Source: Muribaculaceae bacterium
GTDB lineage: Bacteria > Bacteroidota > Bacteroidia > Bacteroidales > Muribaculaceae
Direction of reading: 5' to 3'
Length of the DNA stretch: 64,000 nucleotides
Assembly: GCA_014867205.1 (NCBI GenBank)
Contig: WGUO01000016.1
Coordinates: 1-64,000 of the forward strand
Under the pieces are notes generated by a model. It saw nothing but the letters and a program-made list of their open reading frames with translations, did no database searches and was not told the origin of the DNA. The position numbers were made by a program, and so were the translations under genes. Shown piece by piece: positions 1 through 8,573 of the stretch (within the stretch, counting starts at the first letter, position 1; each line of letters starts with the position of its first letter).

Positions 1-2
1 TG

Positions 3-65
3 CAAATTTATCATTTCTATTTCAGTTTCGGTTTGCCGCTGCAAATCTAAGGTACCGCAAATTTA
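3..65 (-). promoter_or_regulatory. Three leftward -7-type promoter boxes
   Basis: On the minus strand the sequence holds three perfect matches to the Bacteroidales -7 element TAnnTTTG: TAAATTTG (positions 10-3), TAGATTTG (49-42) and TAAATTTG (65-58). None has a TTTG at the usual 20-bp upstream spacing, so which of them works is unclear. They would drive a gene lying left of the window. AT-richness makes chance matches possible. Confidence 0.3.
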
Positions 66-138
66 ATAAAAATTCGCTAATCTTATCTTAATCTCTAATG
101 TTATATTTTATACAAAAGACCGATAATTGCCCCCCAAT

Positions 139-178
139 CCGTTATTCCCCGGCTTGTCCTGCAGGTACCGGATAACGG
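139..178 (+). other. Hairpin upstream of the first gene
   Basis: CCGTTAT (139-145) pairs with ATAACGG (172-178), and CCGG (149-152) with CCGG (168-171), giving an 11-bp interrupted stem with a 15-base loop. It sits 38 bp before the ATG at 216 and could be a 5' leader structure or the terminator of a gene outside the window. No U-run follows it on the plus strand. Confidence 0.35.
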
Positions 179-215
179 CGGCTGTTTAGAATCACCAACT
201 TTAATTGCTTAGATT

Positions 216-533
216 ATGAATAAAGTCTGTATTTTGAGTTTTGGCAATTCCGCCAAGTATCGTCTTCCCGTCGAGCAAACGGGCGCAAAGGACATTTCGG
301 CAGTCCGCGCTGATGTCAAGGAATATCTGAAAAGAAAGTTCCCGCAACTCGACGCCGGCGGGTTCTATGACAAGGTTTCGGTCGAGGAATTGACAGATGC
401 CGAGGCTGCCGGTTATCCGGTCTTCAACGAGTCTGCGCTGGATTCCATAAAGTCAGTGCTTGGCACCGAGGTCCGCGACTACGAGTCCTTGTCAAAACTC
501 AACCTTAACGCCCCGTTCAACGATAAGATGTGA
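216..533 (+). CDS. Small conserved-looking protein of unknown function
   Basis: I do not recognise this 105-residue protein. It has no signal peptide, membrane segment or cysteine cluster; it is a small soluble protein of mixed charge, with a basic stretch EYLKRKFPQ in the first half. The start is the ATG at 216, in the only long plus-strand frame here. Its last 55 bp overlap the 3' end of queG, which is read from the opposite strand, so the two transcripts would be complementary there. The overlap is unusual but the frame is open over its full length and begins after a long AT-rich spacer, as a real gene would. Confidence 0.65.
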   Translation: MNKVCILSFGNSAKYRLPVEQTGAKDISAVRADVKEYLKRKFPQLDAGGFYDKVSVEELTDAEAAGYPVFNESALDSIKSVLGTEVRDYESLSKLNLNAPFNDKM

Positions 534-1438
534 GAGGCATTGCGTCGCAGGCCGGTGAGTTTCGCCCGCCTGAGGCTGCTTCCCTTCATCAGCGTTGAGA
601 ATTGCATCTGGGTCATTCCGGTCACGTCGCCGGCTGTCAGCGAGACAACTCCCTGTAGTTGTCGCCTGACAGCGGTGACGTGTCTGTTGTTGTGCGGGCA
701 TATGGCCATGCACCGGTCGCATCCGAACAGTGTCGACAGTCCGGCCGGCGTGTCCATGGCCTCGATATGCCTGGAATCTGTCCATTCCCCCCGGTGCTCG
801 ATTGTCAGGTAACTCAGGCAGCGGTTGCAGTCGTCGGTGTGGTTGTCGAGCAGGGCGCCCGTTGGACAGTTGCGGCGGCAGGCTCCGCAGTGGCCGCAAT
901 CACCCTCAATCGGTATGTCAGGCTCGAATGTGTGTGTTGTGACAATCTCGGCCAGAATGACCTCGCAGCCGACTCCGGGCACTATCGCAGCACCGTTGTC
1001 ACCTCTTATGGCAATCCCCGACTCCACCGCCCAGTAGCGCTCCATGATCGGGGCAGAGTCAACGCATATCCTCCAGTCGCGCATCTCCTCGCCGAGCAGC
1101 ATGGCTATTCCCGACTCCCTGATGGCCTCGCGCACCCAGTCGTGATAGTCGGGGAGCAGGGCATATTCGGATACCATAGGCAGGGTCTGCGGGCGCGCCG
1201 GCTCGCTGTGGTAACTGAAAGCCATTGAGATTATGGTGGCGGCTTCGTCGAGCAGCAGCCTCGGGTCGAGACGTATCTCGCGGTGATTGTGCATGAACGA
1301 CATTCCGGCCTCACGGCCTGCCTCAAGCCAGGAGTCGAATGTCCGGGCTGCCCGGTCTGACACCCTGCCTGCCCGGGCGAAGCCGACAGCCACGGCCCCT
1401 GCTCCGCCAAGCAGCTCGCGTATCCGCTCCTTGGTCAT
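479..1438 (-). CDS. queG: Epoxyqueuosine reductase QueG
   Basis: Catalyses the last step of queuosine synthesis: cobalamin-dependent reduction of epoxyqueuosine to queuosine in the tRNA wobble position. The 319-residue protein carries the family's two ferredoxin-like [4Fe-4S] motifs, with Cys181, Cys184, Cys187 and Cys191, then Cys204 and Cys207, and GCDRCMAICPHNN with Cys240, Cys243 and Cys247. CVDSAP (125-130) contains the Asp that acts as general acid in characterised QueG. The frame is open 29 codons further upstream, but the ATG at 1438 is chosen because it overlaps the RNase H stop in an ATGA junction and matches the family N-terminus. Last gene of the pdxB-RNase H-queG run. The 3' end overlaps the convergent small gene by 55 bp. 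Confidence 0.95.
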   Translation of the reverse strand: MTKERIRELLGGAGAVAVGFARAGRVSDRAARTFDSWLEAGREAGMSFMHNHREIRLDPRLLLDEAATIISMAFSYHSEPARPQTLPMVSEYALLPDYHDWVREAIRESGIAMLLGEEMRDWRICVDSAPIMERYWAVESGIAIRGDNGAAIVPGVGCEVILAEIVTTHTFEPDIPIEGDCGHCGACRRNCPTGALLDNHTDDCNRCLSYLTIEHRGEWTDSRHIEAMDTPAGLSTLFGCDRCMAICPHNNRHVTAVRRQLQGVVSLTAGDVTGMTQMQFSTLMKGSSLRRAKLTGLRRNASHILSLNGALRLSFDKDS

Positions 1439-2094
1439 TTTCTGCCGAAGTCTGCCGGTATCTCCCCCCACCGGTCTGTGTCCCACTTGCGTATCTTGAC
1501 GTCGTAGGAATGGGTGTTCAACCACGAGAGGGCACGCTCCATCAGCTGGAAACTCTTTTCGGTCTTGGGGTTGCGCTCAAGCTGTGTCTTGACCTTGCGG
1601 TTCCTGACCCAGGCCATGCCTGTTACAGAGTCGCTGTATATGGTATGTTTCTCGCCAAGGCGGAACATCAGCGACAGGGCATGGACGATTGCCAGGAACT
1701 CCCCTATGTTGTTGGTTGACTGCTCGAATGGCCCGACATGGAATAACTCGCGGCCGGTCATCAGCTCGACGCCGCGATACTCCATTTTGCCGGGATTGCC
1801 CGCACAGGCGGCGTCGACAGCCCAGCCATTGATGTCAATCTCGGGATTGCTCATATAGTCGGGAGCGGTCCCCGAGGGAACGTTCTGCCTCTGCGCGTCG
1901 AGCAGGAGTGCCCCGAGTTCCTTCCCCTCGTCTCGGGCACAGCCCTTGCGGAATGCCTCGGCTGCCTCGGCTGCCGAAGGAAAACTCTTGAACGAGGCCC
2001 CCGGAAAGTCGTCGACCTGTTCCATCGCGTCCTGCAGGTCATCATATACGCCGGGAACGCGTCCCACCCATACTACGTAATATTTCTTGCTCAT
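1435..2094 (-). CDS. rnhA: Type I ribonuclease H with viroplasmin N-domain
   Basis: Cleaves the RNA strand of RNA-DNA hybrids. Residues 3-50 (KKYYVVWVGRVPGVY...) form the small caulimovirus-viroplasmin-like RNA/DNA-binding domain seen in eukaryotic RNase H1 and many Bacteroidota enzymes. The catalytic domain follows from about residue 88, with the four acidic residues Asp94 (AVDAACAGN), Glu132 (NNIGEF), Asp155 (YSDS) and Asp205 (KWDTDRWGE). The gene lies 6 bp after pdxB and overlaps queG by 4 bp (ATGA), so the three are almost certainly co-transcribed. A second, type II enzyme (rnhB) is encoded at 35.5 kb. The symbol is by family; orthology to E. coli rnhA is partial because of the extra domain. 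Confidence 0.93.
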   Translation of the reverse strand: MSKKYYVVWVGRVPGVYDDLQDAMEQVDDFPGASFKSFPSAAEAAEAFRKGCARDEGKELGALLLDAQRQNVPSGTAPDYMSNPEIDINGWAVDAACAGNPGKMEYRGVELMTGRELFHVGPFEQSTNNIGEFLAIVHALSLMFRLGEKHTIYSDSVTGMAWVRNRKVKTQLERNPKTEKSFQLMERALSWLNTHSYDVKIRKWDTDRWGEIPADFGRK

Positions 2095-2100
2095 GTTCTG

Positions 2101-3093
2101 TCAGGGTTCGGGCCTGTAGTCATAGTCTCGGCGCAGACGGTCGAATTCAGCGGGTGCGGCGCGTAGAGCCGCCGTGTCGGCCGCGGGGTCGTATGAGGCC
2201 ATGATACGGGCTGCATCAAGCCCCGGAGTGCCTGTATACACCGGTTCGAGTCCGCTCTTGTCGACGCTGACGCCAAACTCACGCTCGACAGCCTCCAGGG
2301 CCATGCGTGTGGCGCGTTCCTTGCCCTGGCGCGAATAGCCGGCTATGTGGAAGGTGCCGTATTCAGCCGCCTGCAGCAGTTCGGCATCAATCTTCGGCTC
2401 CCCCTCCCAGGTGTCGATTACGGCACGTATGCGGTGCGAGGTGACATGAGGCTTCAGTGCCTTGAAGTCGACCACAGGGCCTCGCGCGGCATTTATGAAT
2501 ATCCTGCCGTCGGGGATCAGCGACAGTTCGCGCTCCCCTATCAGATGATATGTCGCATGTGCGCCCGTGCGCGTCAGGGGCGTGTGCAATGTCACGGCGT
2601 CACATTCGCTCAGCAGCCTGTCGAGAGGCGCGTACTCTCCGGGTATGCCGGCTTCCTCTTTCGGGGGGTCGGATATCAGCATCCTCACGCCGAGTGTCTC
2701 ACCCCATGAGCGTATCACAGAGCCCACGTTGCCGCAGCCCACGATGCCGAGCGTGTGGCGCGACGGGTCGAAGCCCATGCGGAGCAACGCCGACCAGACA
2801 TACTGCGCCACACCGGGTGCGTTGCACCCAGGCGCGTTGGCCACATGGATGCCGTTGGCCGCACACCAGTCGAGGTCAATCTGGTCCACGCCTATGGTGG
2901 CCGTGGCCACAAGGCGCACACGCGAGCCGCCGAGCAGCGACTCGTCGCAGCGGGTCCGCGTGCGTATCACAAGCGCGTCGGCATCCCTGACCAGATCGGG
3001 CGTGAAGCCGAACTGGTCGACATAGCTCACATCGGCGACTTCTTCAAGCCTCCCCTTGAGAAAGGGTATATTGTCGTCTGCTATTATTTTCAT
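2101..3093 (-). CDS. pdxB: 4-phosphoerythronate dehydrogenase PdxB
   Basis: Oxidises 4-phospho-D-erythronate in the DXP-independent branch of pyridoxal phosphate synthesis. It is a D-2-hydroxyacid dehydrogenase fold protein of 330 residues: NAD-binding LGIVGCGNVG at 115-124, and the catalytic triad Arg204 (NAARG), Glu232 (WEGEP) and His249 (FHIAGYS). The HIAGYSRQGK signature separates PdxB from other 2-hydroxyacid dehydrogenases. It is about 45 residues shorter than the E. coli enzyme at the C-terminal dimerisation region, which is usual in this phylum. Follows the membrane-protein gene by 20 bp and precedes RNase H by 6 bp. Confidence 0.93.
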   Translation of the reverse strand: MKIIADDNIPFLKGRLEEVADVSYVDQFGFTPDLVRDADALVIRTRTRCDESLLGGSRVRLVATATIGVDQIDLDWCAANGIHVANAPGCNAPGVAQYVWSALLRMGFDPSRHTLGIVGCGNVGSVIRSWGETLGVRMLISDPPKEEAGIPGEYAPLDRLLSECDAVTLHTPLTRTGAHATYHLIGERELSLIPDGRIFINAARGPVVDFKALKPHVTSHRIRAVIDTWEGEPKIDAELLQAAEYGTFHIAGYSRQGKERATRMALEAVEREFGVSVDKSGLEPVYTGTPGLDAARIMASYDPAADTAALRAAPAEFDRLRRDYDYRPEP

Positions 3094-3113
3094 GCCATTA
3101 TTTCATCAATGTG

Positions 3114-4085
3114 TCAGTTTGTCATCATCATCACAAATCCGGCGACATAGAGTGCGGAGAGCACCAGAATCCATATCCAGCCCCGGTTGATATTCCACAG
3201 GGCGAACAGGTTGGCGAGCTGCACGGCCGTAATCATATAGATTGTGACCATATAGGCCACCATATTGTTGAAATCCACTATCATGCAACCTGCACTTACG
3301 AGCCCCAGCACGTTTATCACCATATTGTAGAGGCGCCGCTGTGTGTTGCCGGCATAGAGACGCACACCATTGTTGAGCGCAAGGATAAGGCCGACAAGCA
3401 CCGTGACCGCGACATTGAGCAATCCGAAGAATAGTCCGCTCTTCGAGTCATAATCATCGAACATATTGGAGAGTGTCGGCATGGTGAATGAATCAAGCGG
3501 GGTTATTCCAAGGCCGATGCCGATCCAGTATGGCGCGGCGATGCCCATCAGAAATGCCACCAGGACCTTGAAACGGAAGCACTTCAGCATGATTGCGCCG
3601 ATGATGTAGACCGGCATCATGAAGATGAAGGCATACTGTATCATCGAGCCGAGCGCCAGGATTGTGGCGATCACGAAGAGTTCCTGCGTGGCATTCTGCT
3701 TCCGGTAGCATCCGAAGAGTATGAACAGGCACGTCAGGTTGGCCAGGGCGAGCAGAACCGACGAAGTGAGTGTGCCGGATACCCAGATGTTTGAGGAGGC
3801 CATGATCAGGAACATACCGGTCAGCACGGTGTCCGAGCCTTGCACGAATGTACATTCCTTGTTGACGAACCAGAGGGTAATGGTCATTACAGCCAGGAGC
3901 GCCGTGTTGCATATCCAGCCCCAGAGAGGCTCGATGCCCCACTCGTTGGGCGACGGAAGGCAGATGCCCATATGGCCTCCTAAAGTGGCCGGAGTGCCGG
4001 CGAAATAGGCAACCGCACACATGGCTGACGCTGCCAGAACTGACAGCGTCATACCCTCTTTGCCCATTACATGGCGGTGCACCAT
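3114..4085 (-). CDS. Polytopic membrane protein of unknown function
   Basis: A 323-residue integral membrane protein with about eight or nine hydrophobic segments spread over its whole length, for example ALLAVMTITLWFV near 65 and LVLSALYVAGFVMMM at the C-terminus. No enzyme motif is visible and I do not recognise the family. The start ATG shares one base with the stop of the RNA methyltransferase gene (TAATG), indicating translational coupling, and pdxB follows 20 bp later. Bacteroidota genomes often have a membrane protein of this type beside pdxB or this methyltransferase, but that is recollection and gives no function. Confidence 0.8.
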   Translation of the reverse strand: MVHRHVMGKEGMTLSVLAASAMCAVAYFAGTPATLGGHMGICLPSPNEWGIEPLWGWICNTALLAVMTITLWFVNKECTFVQGSDTVLTGMFLIMASSNIWVSGTLTSSVLLALANLTCLFILFGCYRKQNATQELFVIATILALGSMIQYAFIFMMPVYIIGAIMLKCFRFKVLVAFLMGIAAPYWIGIGLGITPLDSFTMPTLSNMFDDYDSKSGLFFGLLNVAVTVLVGLILALNNGVRLYAGNTQRRLYNMVINVLGLVSAGCMIVDFNNMVAYMVTIYMITAVQLANLFALWNINRGWIWILVLSALYVAGFVMMMTN

Positions 4086-5710
4086 TATTCTTTCTCTTTG
4101 CGTTTACGGAAATGCACGGGATTTATCACCTGCTCTCGGTCTGCGGGAATGCTCGGACCCTTGGGTGTGACGGTCACGGCGCCTTTTCGGTTGAATCCTC
4201 CCGGCTTGCGGTCACGGTCGAACGGCTTGCGGTCGTCGCGTCGGTCGTCTCGGCTGAACGGTTTGCGGTCGCGGTCATACGGCTTGCGGTCGTCGCGACG
4301 GTCGTCACGGTTGAACTGCCTGCGGTCGTCGCGGTCAAACTGTCTGCGGTCATCGCGGTCAAACTGGGGGCGCGGCTCATCGTAGCCGTTCTGGCGGGCA
4401 GCCTGATGGCGGTCGTCACGTTTGAACGGCTTGCTCTTACGGTCGTGCTGTCCGAACTTGCGGGTCTCCCGCTTCCATTCGTCGTCGGAGAGACGGCGCA
4501 TCTTTCGCGGGCCGCGCTGCTGACCCTCTTCATTCTCGAAATCCTTGACGCGGCCACCCTCTGAACGGAAATCATTGTATCTGCCGTCAAACATCACATA
4601 CTCGCGCAGGGTACACTCCAGACTGCCGTTGAGCAGCGGTATCTTGAGCGATGGCTTGAGTCCGATGTTATCGAAGTCCTCGTCGTTGAGTCCGATAATC
4701 CATGCGTGCCAGCCCTTGAAGTTGCGCTTCAGCGTTGTGCCGATGCCCCTGTAGAGCTCATCCATGTCCTCGGGCTTCAGACGCCGGCCATAGGGGGGAT
4801 TCATCACGAGTACACCCTCCTCGGCGTTCTCGGTCCAGTCGCTCATCGGGCGGCAGCTGAGGTCAATCATCTCGTCTACCTGAGCCGACTTGATGTTGCG
4901 GCGCGCGGTCTGCACGGCCTCGGGGTCTATATCGCCGCCATAAATCTTGTAGGCGAACTCACGCTCGGCGCTGTCGTCGTTGTATAGGGTCTCGAAAAGT
5001 TCCTCGTCAAAGTCAGGCCACTTCTCGAACGCGAATCCCTCCCTGTATATGCCGGGATTGATGTTGGCGGCAATCAGCGCGGCCTCGATCAGGAATGTTC
5101 CCGAGCCGCACATCGGGTCGGCGAAATCGCAGTCGCCGCGCCATCCGGTCTTCATGATGATTCCGGCGGCGAGCACCTCGTTGATCGGAGCCTCGGTCTG
5201 CTCCTCGCGATATCCGCGCTTCGACAGCGGCTCGCCGCTGGAGTCGAGCGATATTGTGACGCGGTTGTCGATGATATGCACGTTGAAGATCACGTCGGCG
5301 CCTGTGACGCGTATCGACGGCCGCTCGCCGCTCATGTCGCGGAAGTGGTCGACTATGCCGTCCTTGACACGGTAGGTCACGAACTTCGAGTGTGTGAAGT
5401 CCTCGCTGTTGACAGTCGAGTCGATGGCGAATGTCATGCCGGGAGTCAGATACTTCTCCCACTCGATGTCGCGCACTATGTCGTAGAGCTCGTCGGGATT
5501 GTAGGCCGTGAACTTTTCAATCGGTTTCAGGATTCTCAGGGCTGTGCGGCAGCATAGGTTCGCTTTGTACATCAGCTCGAGGTCTCCCTCGAAACTTACC
5601 ATTCGGCGACCCAGCTCCACATTTTCGGCTCCGAGGCTGATAAGTTCGTCGCGGAGCACATCCTCAAGGCCCTGAAAGGTCTTGGCCACCATTGAAAATT
5701 TATTTTCCAT
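4085..5710 (-). CDS. THUMP-domain 23S rRNA methyltransferase (RlmL-like)
   Basis: SAM-dependent guanine-N2 RNA methyltransferase related to the N-terminal half of E. coli RlmL. Residues about 5-165 form the N-terminal RNA-binding THUMP region. The Rossmann methyltransferase domain follows, with the SAM motif DPMCGSGTFLIEA (198-210) and catalytic NPPYGRR (304-310). The catalytic part ends near residue 390, about where related proteins stop; the remaining 150 residues are a disordered, highly charged tail of repeated DRDDRR / DDRKP units. The gene stands 142 bp downstream of ftsZ and overlaps the membrane-protein gene by one base. Exact target guanine is unproven. The start is the ATG at 5710, giving the normal MENKFSMVAKTFQGLE N-terminus. 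Confidence 0.9.
   Translation of the reverse strand: MENKFSMVAKTFQGLEDVLRDELISLGAENVELGRRMVSFEGDLELMYKANLCCRTALRILKPIEKFTAYNPDELYDIVRDIEWEKYLTPGMTFAIDSTVNSEDFTHSKFVTYRVKDGIVDHFRDMSGERPSIRVTGADVIFNVHIIDNRVTISLDSSGEPLSKRGYREEQTEAPINEVLAAGIIMKTGWRGDCDFADPMCGSGTFLIEAALIAANINPGIYREGFAFEKWPDFDEELFETLYNDDSAEREFAYKIYGGDIDPEAVQTARRNIKSAQVDEMIDLSCRPMSDWTENAEEGVLVMNPPYGRRLKPEDMDELYRGIGTTLKRNFKGWHAWIIGLNDEDFDNIGLKPSLKIPLLNGSLECTLREYVMFDGRYNDFRSEGGRVKDFENEEGQQRGPRKMRRLSDDEWKRETRKFGQHDRKSKPFKRDDRHQAARQNGYDEPRPQFDRDDRRQFDRDDRRQFNRDDRRDDRKPYDRDRKPFSRDDRRDDRKPFDRDRKPGGFNRKGAVTVTPKGPSIPADREQVINPVHFRKRKEKE
4175..4429 (-). repeat. DRDDRR / DDRKP coding repeat
   Basis: Codes for residues 428-512 of the RNA methyltransferase. 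The unit (F/Y)-x-R-D-D-R-R-(Q/D)-x recurs six or seven times, and on the plus strand is seen as repeated gtcgtcgcggtc-type words. The tail alternates Asp and Arg with interspersed Phe, Tyr and Pro, a composition common in RNA-binding, phase-separating tails (for example of RNA helicases). Copy-number variation between strains is likely with such near-identical units. Confidence 0.8.
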
Positions 5711-5852
5711 TTTCGGAAATTCAGTTCTTGTTATTTTTAAGTTTTAGTTTGTCTGTTTTTATTTACATTCGGCTCTCGGGTGTCGAGTGCCGGTGTGTCT
5801 TTGGCTGTTGAGTGCCGGAGCGCCCTTGGCCTCCGGTTCCCGGCCTCGGGTC

Positions 5853-7208
5853 TCAGAATCCTCCGAACGTGATTGTGCCCGAATTGTGCTGGGAATCGCG
5901 GCGGTCTTGAGACTGTGTGCCGACCTGGAAGTCCGGAGTCTCCGACAGTCGGCGCAGTTCCTCGCGTATGTGCTGCGGGCGGTCGTAGGTCGGGGTGCGC
6001 TCAAGCAGCGCTATGACCTCATGGTCGTCGAACTGTGCGGGCTTCAGAACGGCATACTTCATGCGGGCTGTCTCGCGTTCCTGCTCCTTGAGTTTGTCGC
6101 GGCCATAGACCTCGGCTATCTGCTTCTGCTCCTCACGCTCCTGCTTGGTTGGCTCTGAGGAATTCTCTGAGGTGTCGCGTATGATGATCTTATCGTCGCC
6201 CTCGCTGATGGTCACGTCGAATCCGGAGGCCAGCACCGTTATCTTCACCTTGTCACCCATATTCGGGTCGTCGCCTATACCCCACTTCACGTCGATGCTC
6301 GACGGCAACTTTGACGTGAAATTGGTGATCTCGGCGATTTCCTCGGCGCGGATCGGGTTGTCCGAGTCCTTGGCGCATATAAACTTGAAGAGCAGCCGTT
6401 TCGAGGTCTTTATGTCATGCATCTTGAGCAACGGCGAGTGGAGTGCCTTGGTTATGGCGTCGGTGATGCGGTGCTCGCCCTCTCCCACTGCTGTCGCTAT
6501 GATGGCCGAGCCGCTGTCTTTGAGAGTGGTCTTGACATCCTGGAAGTCGACATTGACGTAGCATGGGTCGGAGATGATTTCCGAGATGCTTCGCGCGGCG
6601 TTGGCCAGTGTGTCATCGGCCTTGCTGAAGGCATTGAAGAAGTTGAAGTCCTTGTAGAGCTCGATGATGTTCTCGTTGTTGATGATGAGCAGGGCGTCGA
6701 CATATTTCTTCATCTCCTCGGCGCCGGCAAGTGCCTTGATGATTTTCTTCTTGCCCTCGAACATGAAAGGCACCGTGACGATGCCTATGGTGAGCATGCC
6801 TGCGGCCTTGGCCTCGCGGGCCACCACGGGAGCGGCGCCTGTGCCGGTGCCACCACCCATGCCGGCCGTGATGAACACCATCTCGGTCTCGTCGGTGAAG
6901 AGAGCCTTTATGTCCTCTACGCTCGCCTCGGCGCACTGGCGGCCCACTTCGGGGATATTGCCGGCCCCCCGGCCTCCCGTCACCTCATTGCCCAGCAGAA
7001 GCTGATTGGGGACCTCCGACATCTTCAGGGCCTGCTTGTCGGTGTTGCAGACCACAAACTTAATCAGAGGGATGTCCTGCTTGTACATGTAGTTTACGGC
7101 ATTACCGCCGCCTCCGCCGACCCCTATGACCTTGATGATCGATCCGCCGACGTCTTCGGTGTCGAAGTTCGACGCATCCATTATGTCGCGCTCTATATCC
7201 TGATTCAT
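5853..7208 (-). CDS. ftsZ: Cell division protein FtsZ
   Basis: Tubulin-like GTPase that forms the division ring. The 451-residue protein has the nucleotide-binding GVGGGGGNAV (29-38), the tubulin signature GGGTGTGAAP (118-127) and the T7 catalytic loop NVDFQDVKTT (219-228). After the globular core (to about 330) comes a long charged linker rich in Glu, Lys and Arg, then a C-terminal segment ending in GTITFGGF that would contact FtsA and other partners. Last gene of the division cluster, 40 bp after ftsA. The 142 bp that follow it up to the next gene contain no clear terminator, so some read-through into the methyltransferase operon is possible. Confidence 0.98.
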   Translation of the reverse strand: MNQDIERDIMDASNFDTEDVGGSIIKVIGVGGGGGNAVNYMYKQDIPLIKFVVCNTDKQALKMSEVPNQLLLGNEVTGGRGAGNIPEVGRQCAEASVEDIKALFTDETEMVFITAGMGGGTGTGAAPVVAREAKAAGMLTIGIVTVPFMFEGKKKIIKALAGAEEMKKYVDALLIINNENIIELYKDFNFFNAFSKADDTLANAARSISEIISDPCYVNVDFQDVKTTLKDSGSAIIATAVGEGEHRITDAITKALHSPLLKMHDIKTSKRLLFKFICAKDSDNPIRAEEIAEITNFTSKLPSSIDVKWGIGDDPNMGDKVKITVLASGFDVTISEGDDKIIIRDTSENSSEPTKQEREEQKQIAEVYGRDKLKEQERETARMKYAVLKPAQFDDHEVIALLERTPTYDRPQHIREELRRLSETPDFQVGTQSQDRRDSQHNSGTITFGGF

Positions 7209-7248
7209 TGCTTGTTTCCGTTAAATGCTGTCAATACTGTGTTTTGTC

Positions 7249-8571
7249 TCACTCGTCGATAAGGTCGGAGTCATCGTCGGCAGGCCCTCCGAACAGTTCG
7301 GAGATGCGTGTGCCCCACTTCTTCATGAAGCCGTCCTTGCGTGGTTTCTGCGGCTTATGCGGGGTGTCGGTCCGTGTCTCATCGCTGTTCCCCTCGCCTG
7401 TGACGGGAAGTTCCTGCGCTCCCGGCATCTCAAGACACTCGTCGTCGGTCTGATTGGCGCCGGAATAGAGCACGCTGGCTGTCTGAAGCACCTCGAACGA
7501 TGGTATTTTAGTATCTGTCAGATGGATGTAACTCGGCAGCTGACCGGTGCGCACCGGCAGGTCGGTCGAGCGCTTGAGCAACTCGATCATGCCGTTGAGC
7601 TGGGAGGCGCCGCCGATGCAGATGAGTCCGGCCGGCAGGTCGTTGTCCTTGAGCCCGGCATATTTGAGTTGCTCGACCACATTGGCCACAATCTCCTCCG
7701 AGCGGGCCACGACGAGGTTGCTGACATCCGAGCTCTTGACACCGTTGACGTTGAACGAGCCGGCATCGCGGGCCAGGGCGTTGCCCATGCTCATCTTGAT
7801 TTCCTCTGCCCTCTCCTCGAGCAGGCTGAGGCTTGTGATATCGCGGGTTATGTTGCGGCCACCCAGAGGCAATGTGGCGAAATAGCGCAGGGAGCCATCC
7901 TTGTAGATCGAGACCGTGGTGGTCTCGGCCCCCATGTCGACCAGCATGCAGCCGAGGCGCTTCTCCTCCGAGCTCAGTATCACCTGGGCCGTAGAGAGTG
8001 CCGTCACCACGAAGCCCGCTATGTCGACACCCACCTTGTCGGCGATACAACGCTGCAGGTTGCGGCGAAGTTCGGGGCGGCATACAATCAGGTCGTATGT
8101 CGCCTTTATCTTGCTGCCGATGGCCCCCTTGGGCGAACGCGTCTCGAGTTTGCCGACCGTATATATGCGCGGTATGGCGTCGATTACCTCAAGTGATGAG
8201 TCAATCGCTGTCGAGAGTGCCTGCTCGCGGAGCCGGTTGAGTATGTCGTCGGTAATCTCCGTGTCGTCTGGCAGGTTGAGGTCGGACTCGGTCGTGATGC
8301 TGCGCAACGAGCGGCCCGACAGACCGACATAGAGGGCCGTGATCTCGCGCGGAGCCACCTGCGGCTTGGCCTGAAGACGGTCAAGCACACGGTTGATTCT
8401 CATCGAGGTCTCCTCGAGATTCTGTATTATGCCGTAGCGCACGCTTTCGACCCCTTTCTCCTGTTCGGTCGCTATGATATCAAGGCGCCCGTCGGCGTGC
8501 ATGATGCCGATGGCCGCCATTATCTTCGAGCTGCTTATCTCTATCGCAGCAACATATCTCTCGTCGTTCAT
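7249..8571 (-). CDS. ftsA: Cell division protein FtsA
   Basis: Actin-like ATPase that tethers FtsZ to the membrane. Subdomain features include the phosphate-1 motif VAAIEISSSKI near the N-terminus, phosphate-2 CMLVDMGAETTTVSIY near 208 and the adenosine loop CIGGASQL near 330. The C-terminus carries a short amphipathic membrane-targeting helix (FMKKWGTRISELFGG) after a proline/lysine-rich linker. Two starts are possible: a GTG at 8577 whose GTGA overlaps the ftsQ stop, and the ATG at 8571 two codons later. I chose the ATG because it is the stronger codon and still lies within 2 bp of the ftsQ stop. Overlap or near-overlap with ftsQ suggests coupled translation. Confidence 0.96.
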   Translation of the reverse strand: MNDERYVAAIEISSSKIMAAIGIMHADGRLDIIATEQEKGVESVRYGIIQNLEETSMRINRVLDRLQAKPQVAPREITALYVGLSGRSLRSITTESDLNLPDDTEITDDILNRLREQALSTAIDSSLEVIDAIPRIYTVGKLETRSPKGAIGSKIKATYDLIVCRPELRRNLQRCIADKVGVDIAGFVVTALSTAQVILSSEEKRLGCMLVDMGAETTTVSIYKDGSLRYFATLPLGGRNITRDITSLSLLEERAEEIKMSMGNALARDAGSFNVNGVKSSDVSNLVVARSEEIVANVVEQLKYAGLKDNDLPAGLICIGGASQLNGMIELLKRSTDLPVRTGQLPSYIHLTDTKIPSFEVLQTASVLYSGANQTDDECLEMPGAQELPVTGEGNSDETRTDTPHKPQKPRKDGFMKKWGTRISELFGGPADDDSDLIDE

Positions 8572-8573
8572 AT

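Noticed and set aside
5759..6004. Minus-strand frame overlapping the ftsZ 3' end
   Set aside because: Runs in another frame of ftsZ and continues into its downstream spacer; composition explained by ftsZ codons.
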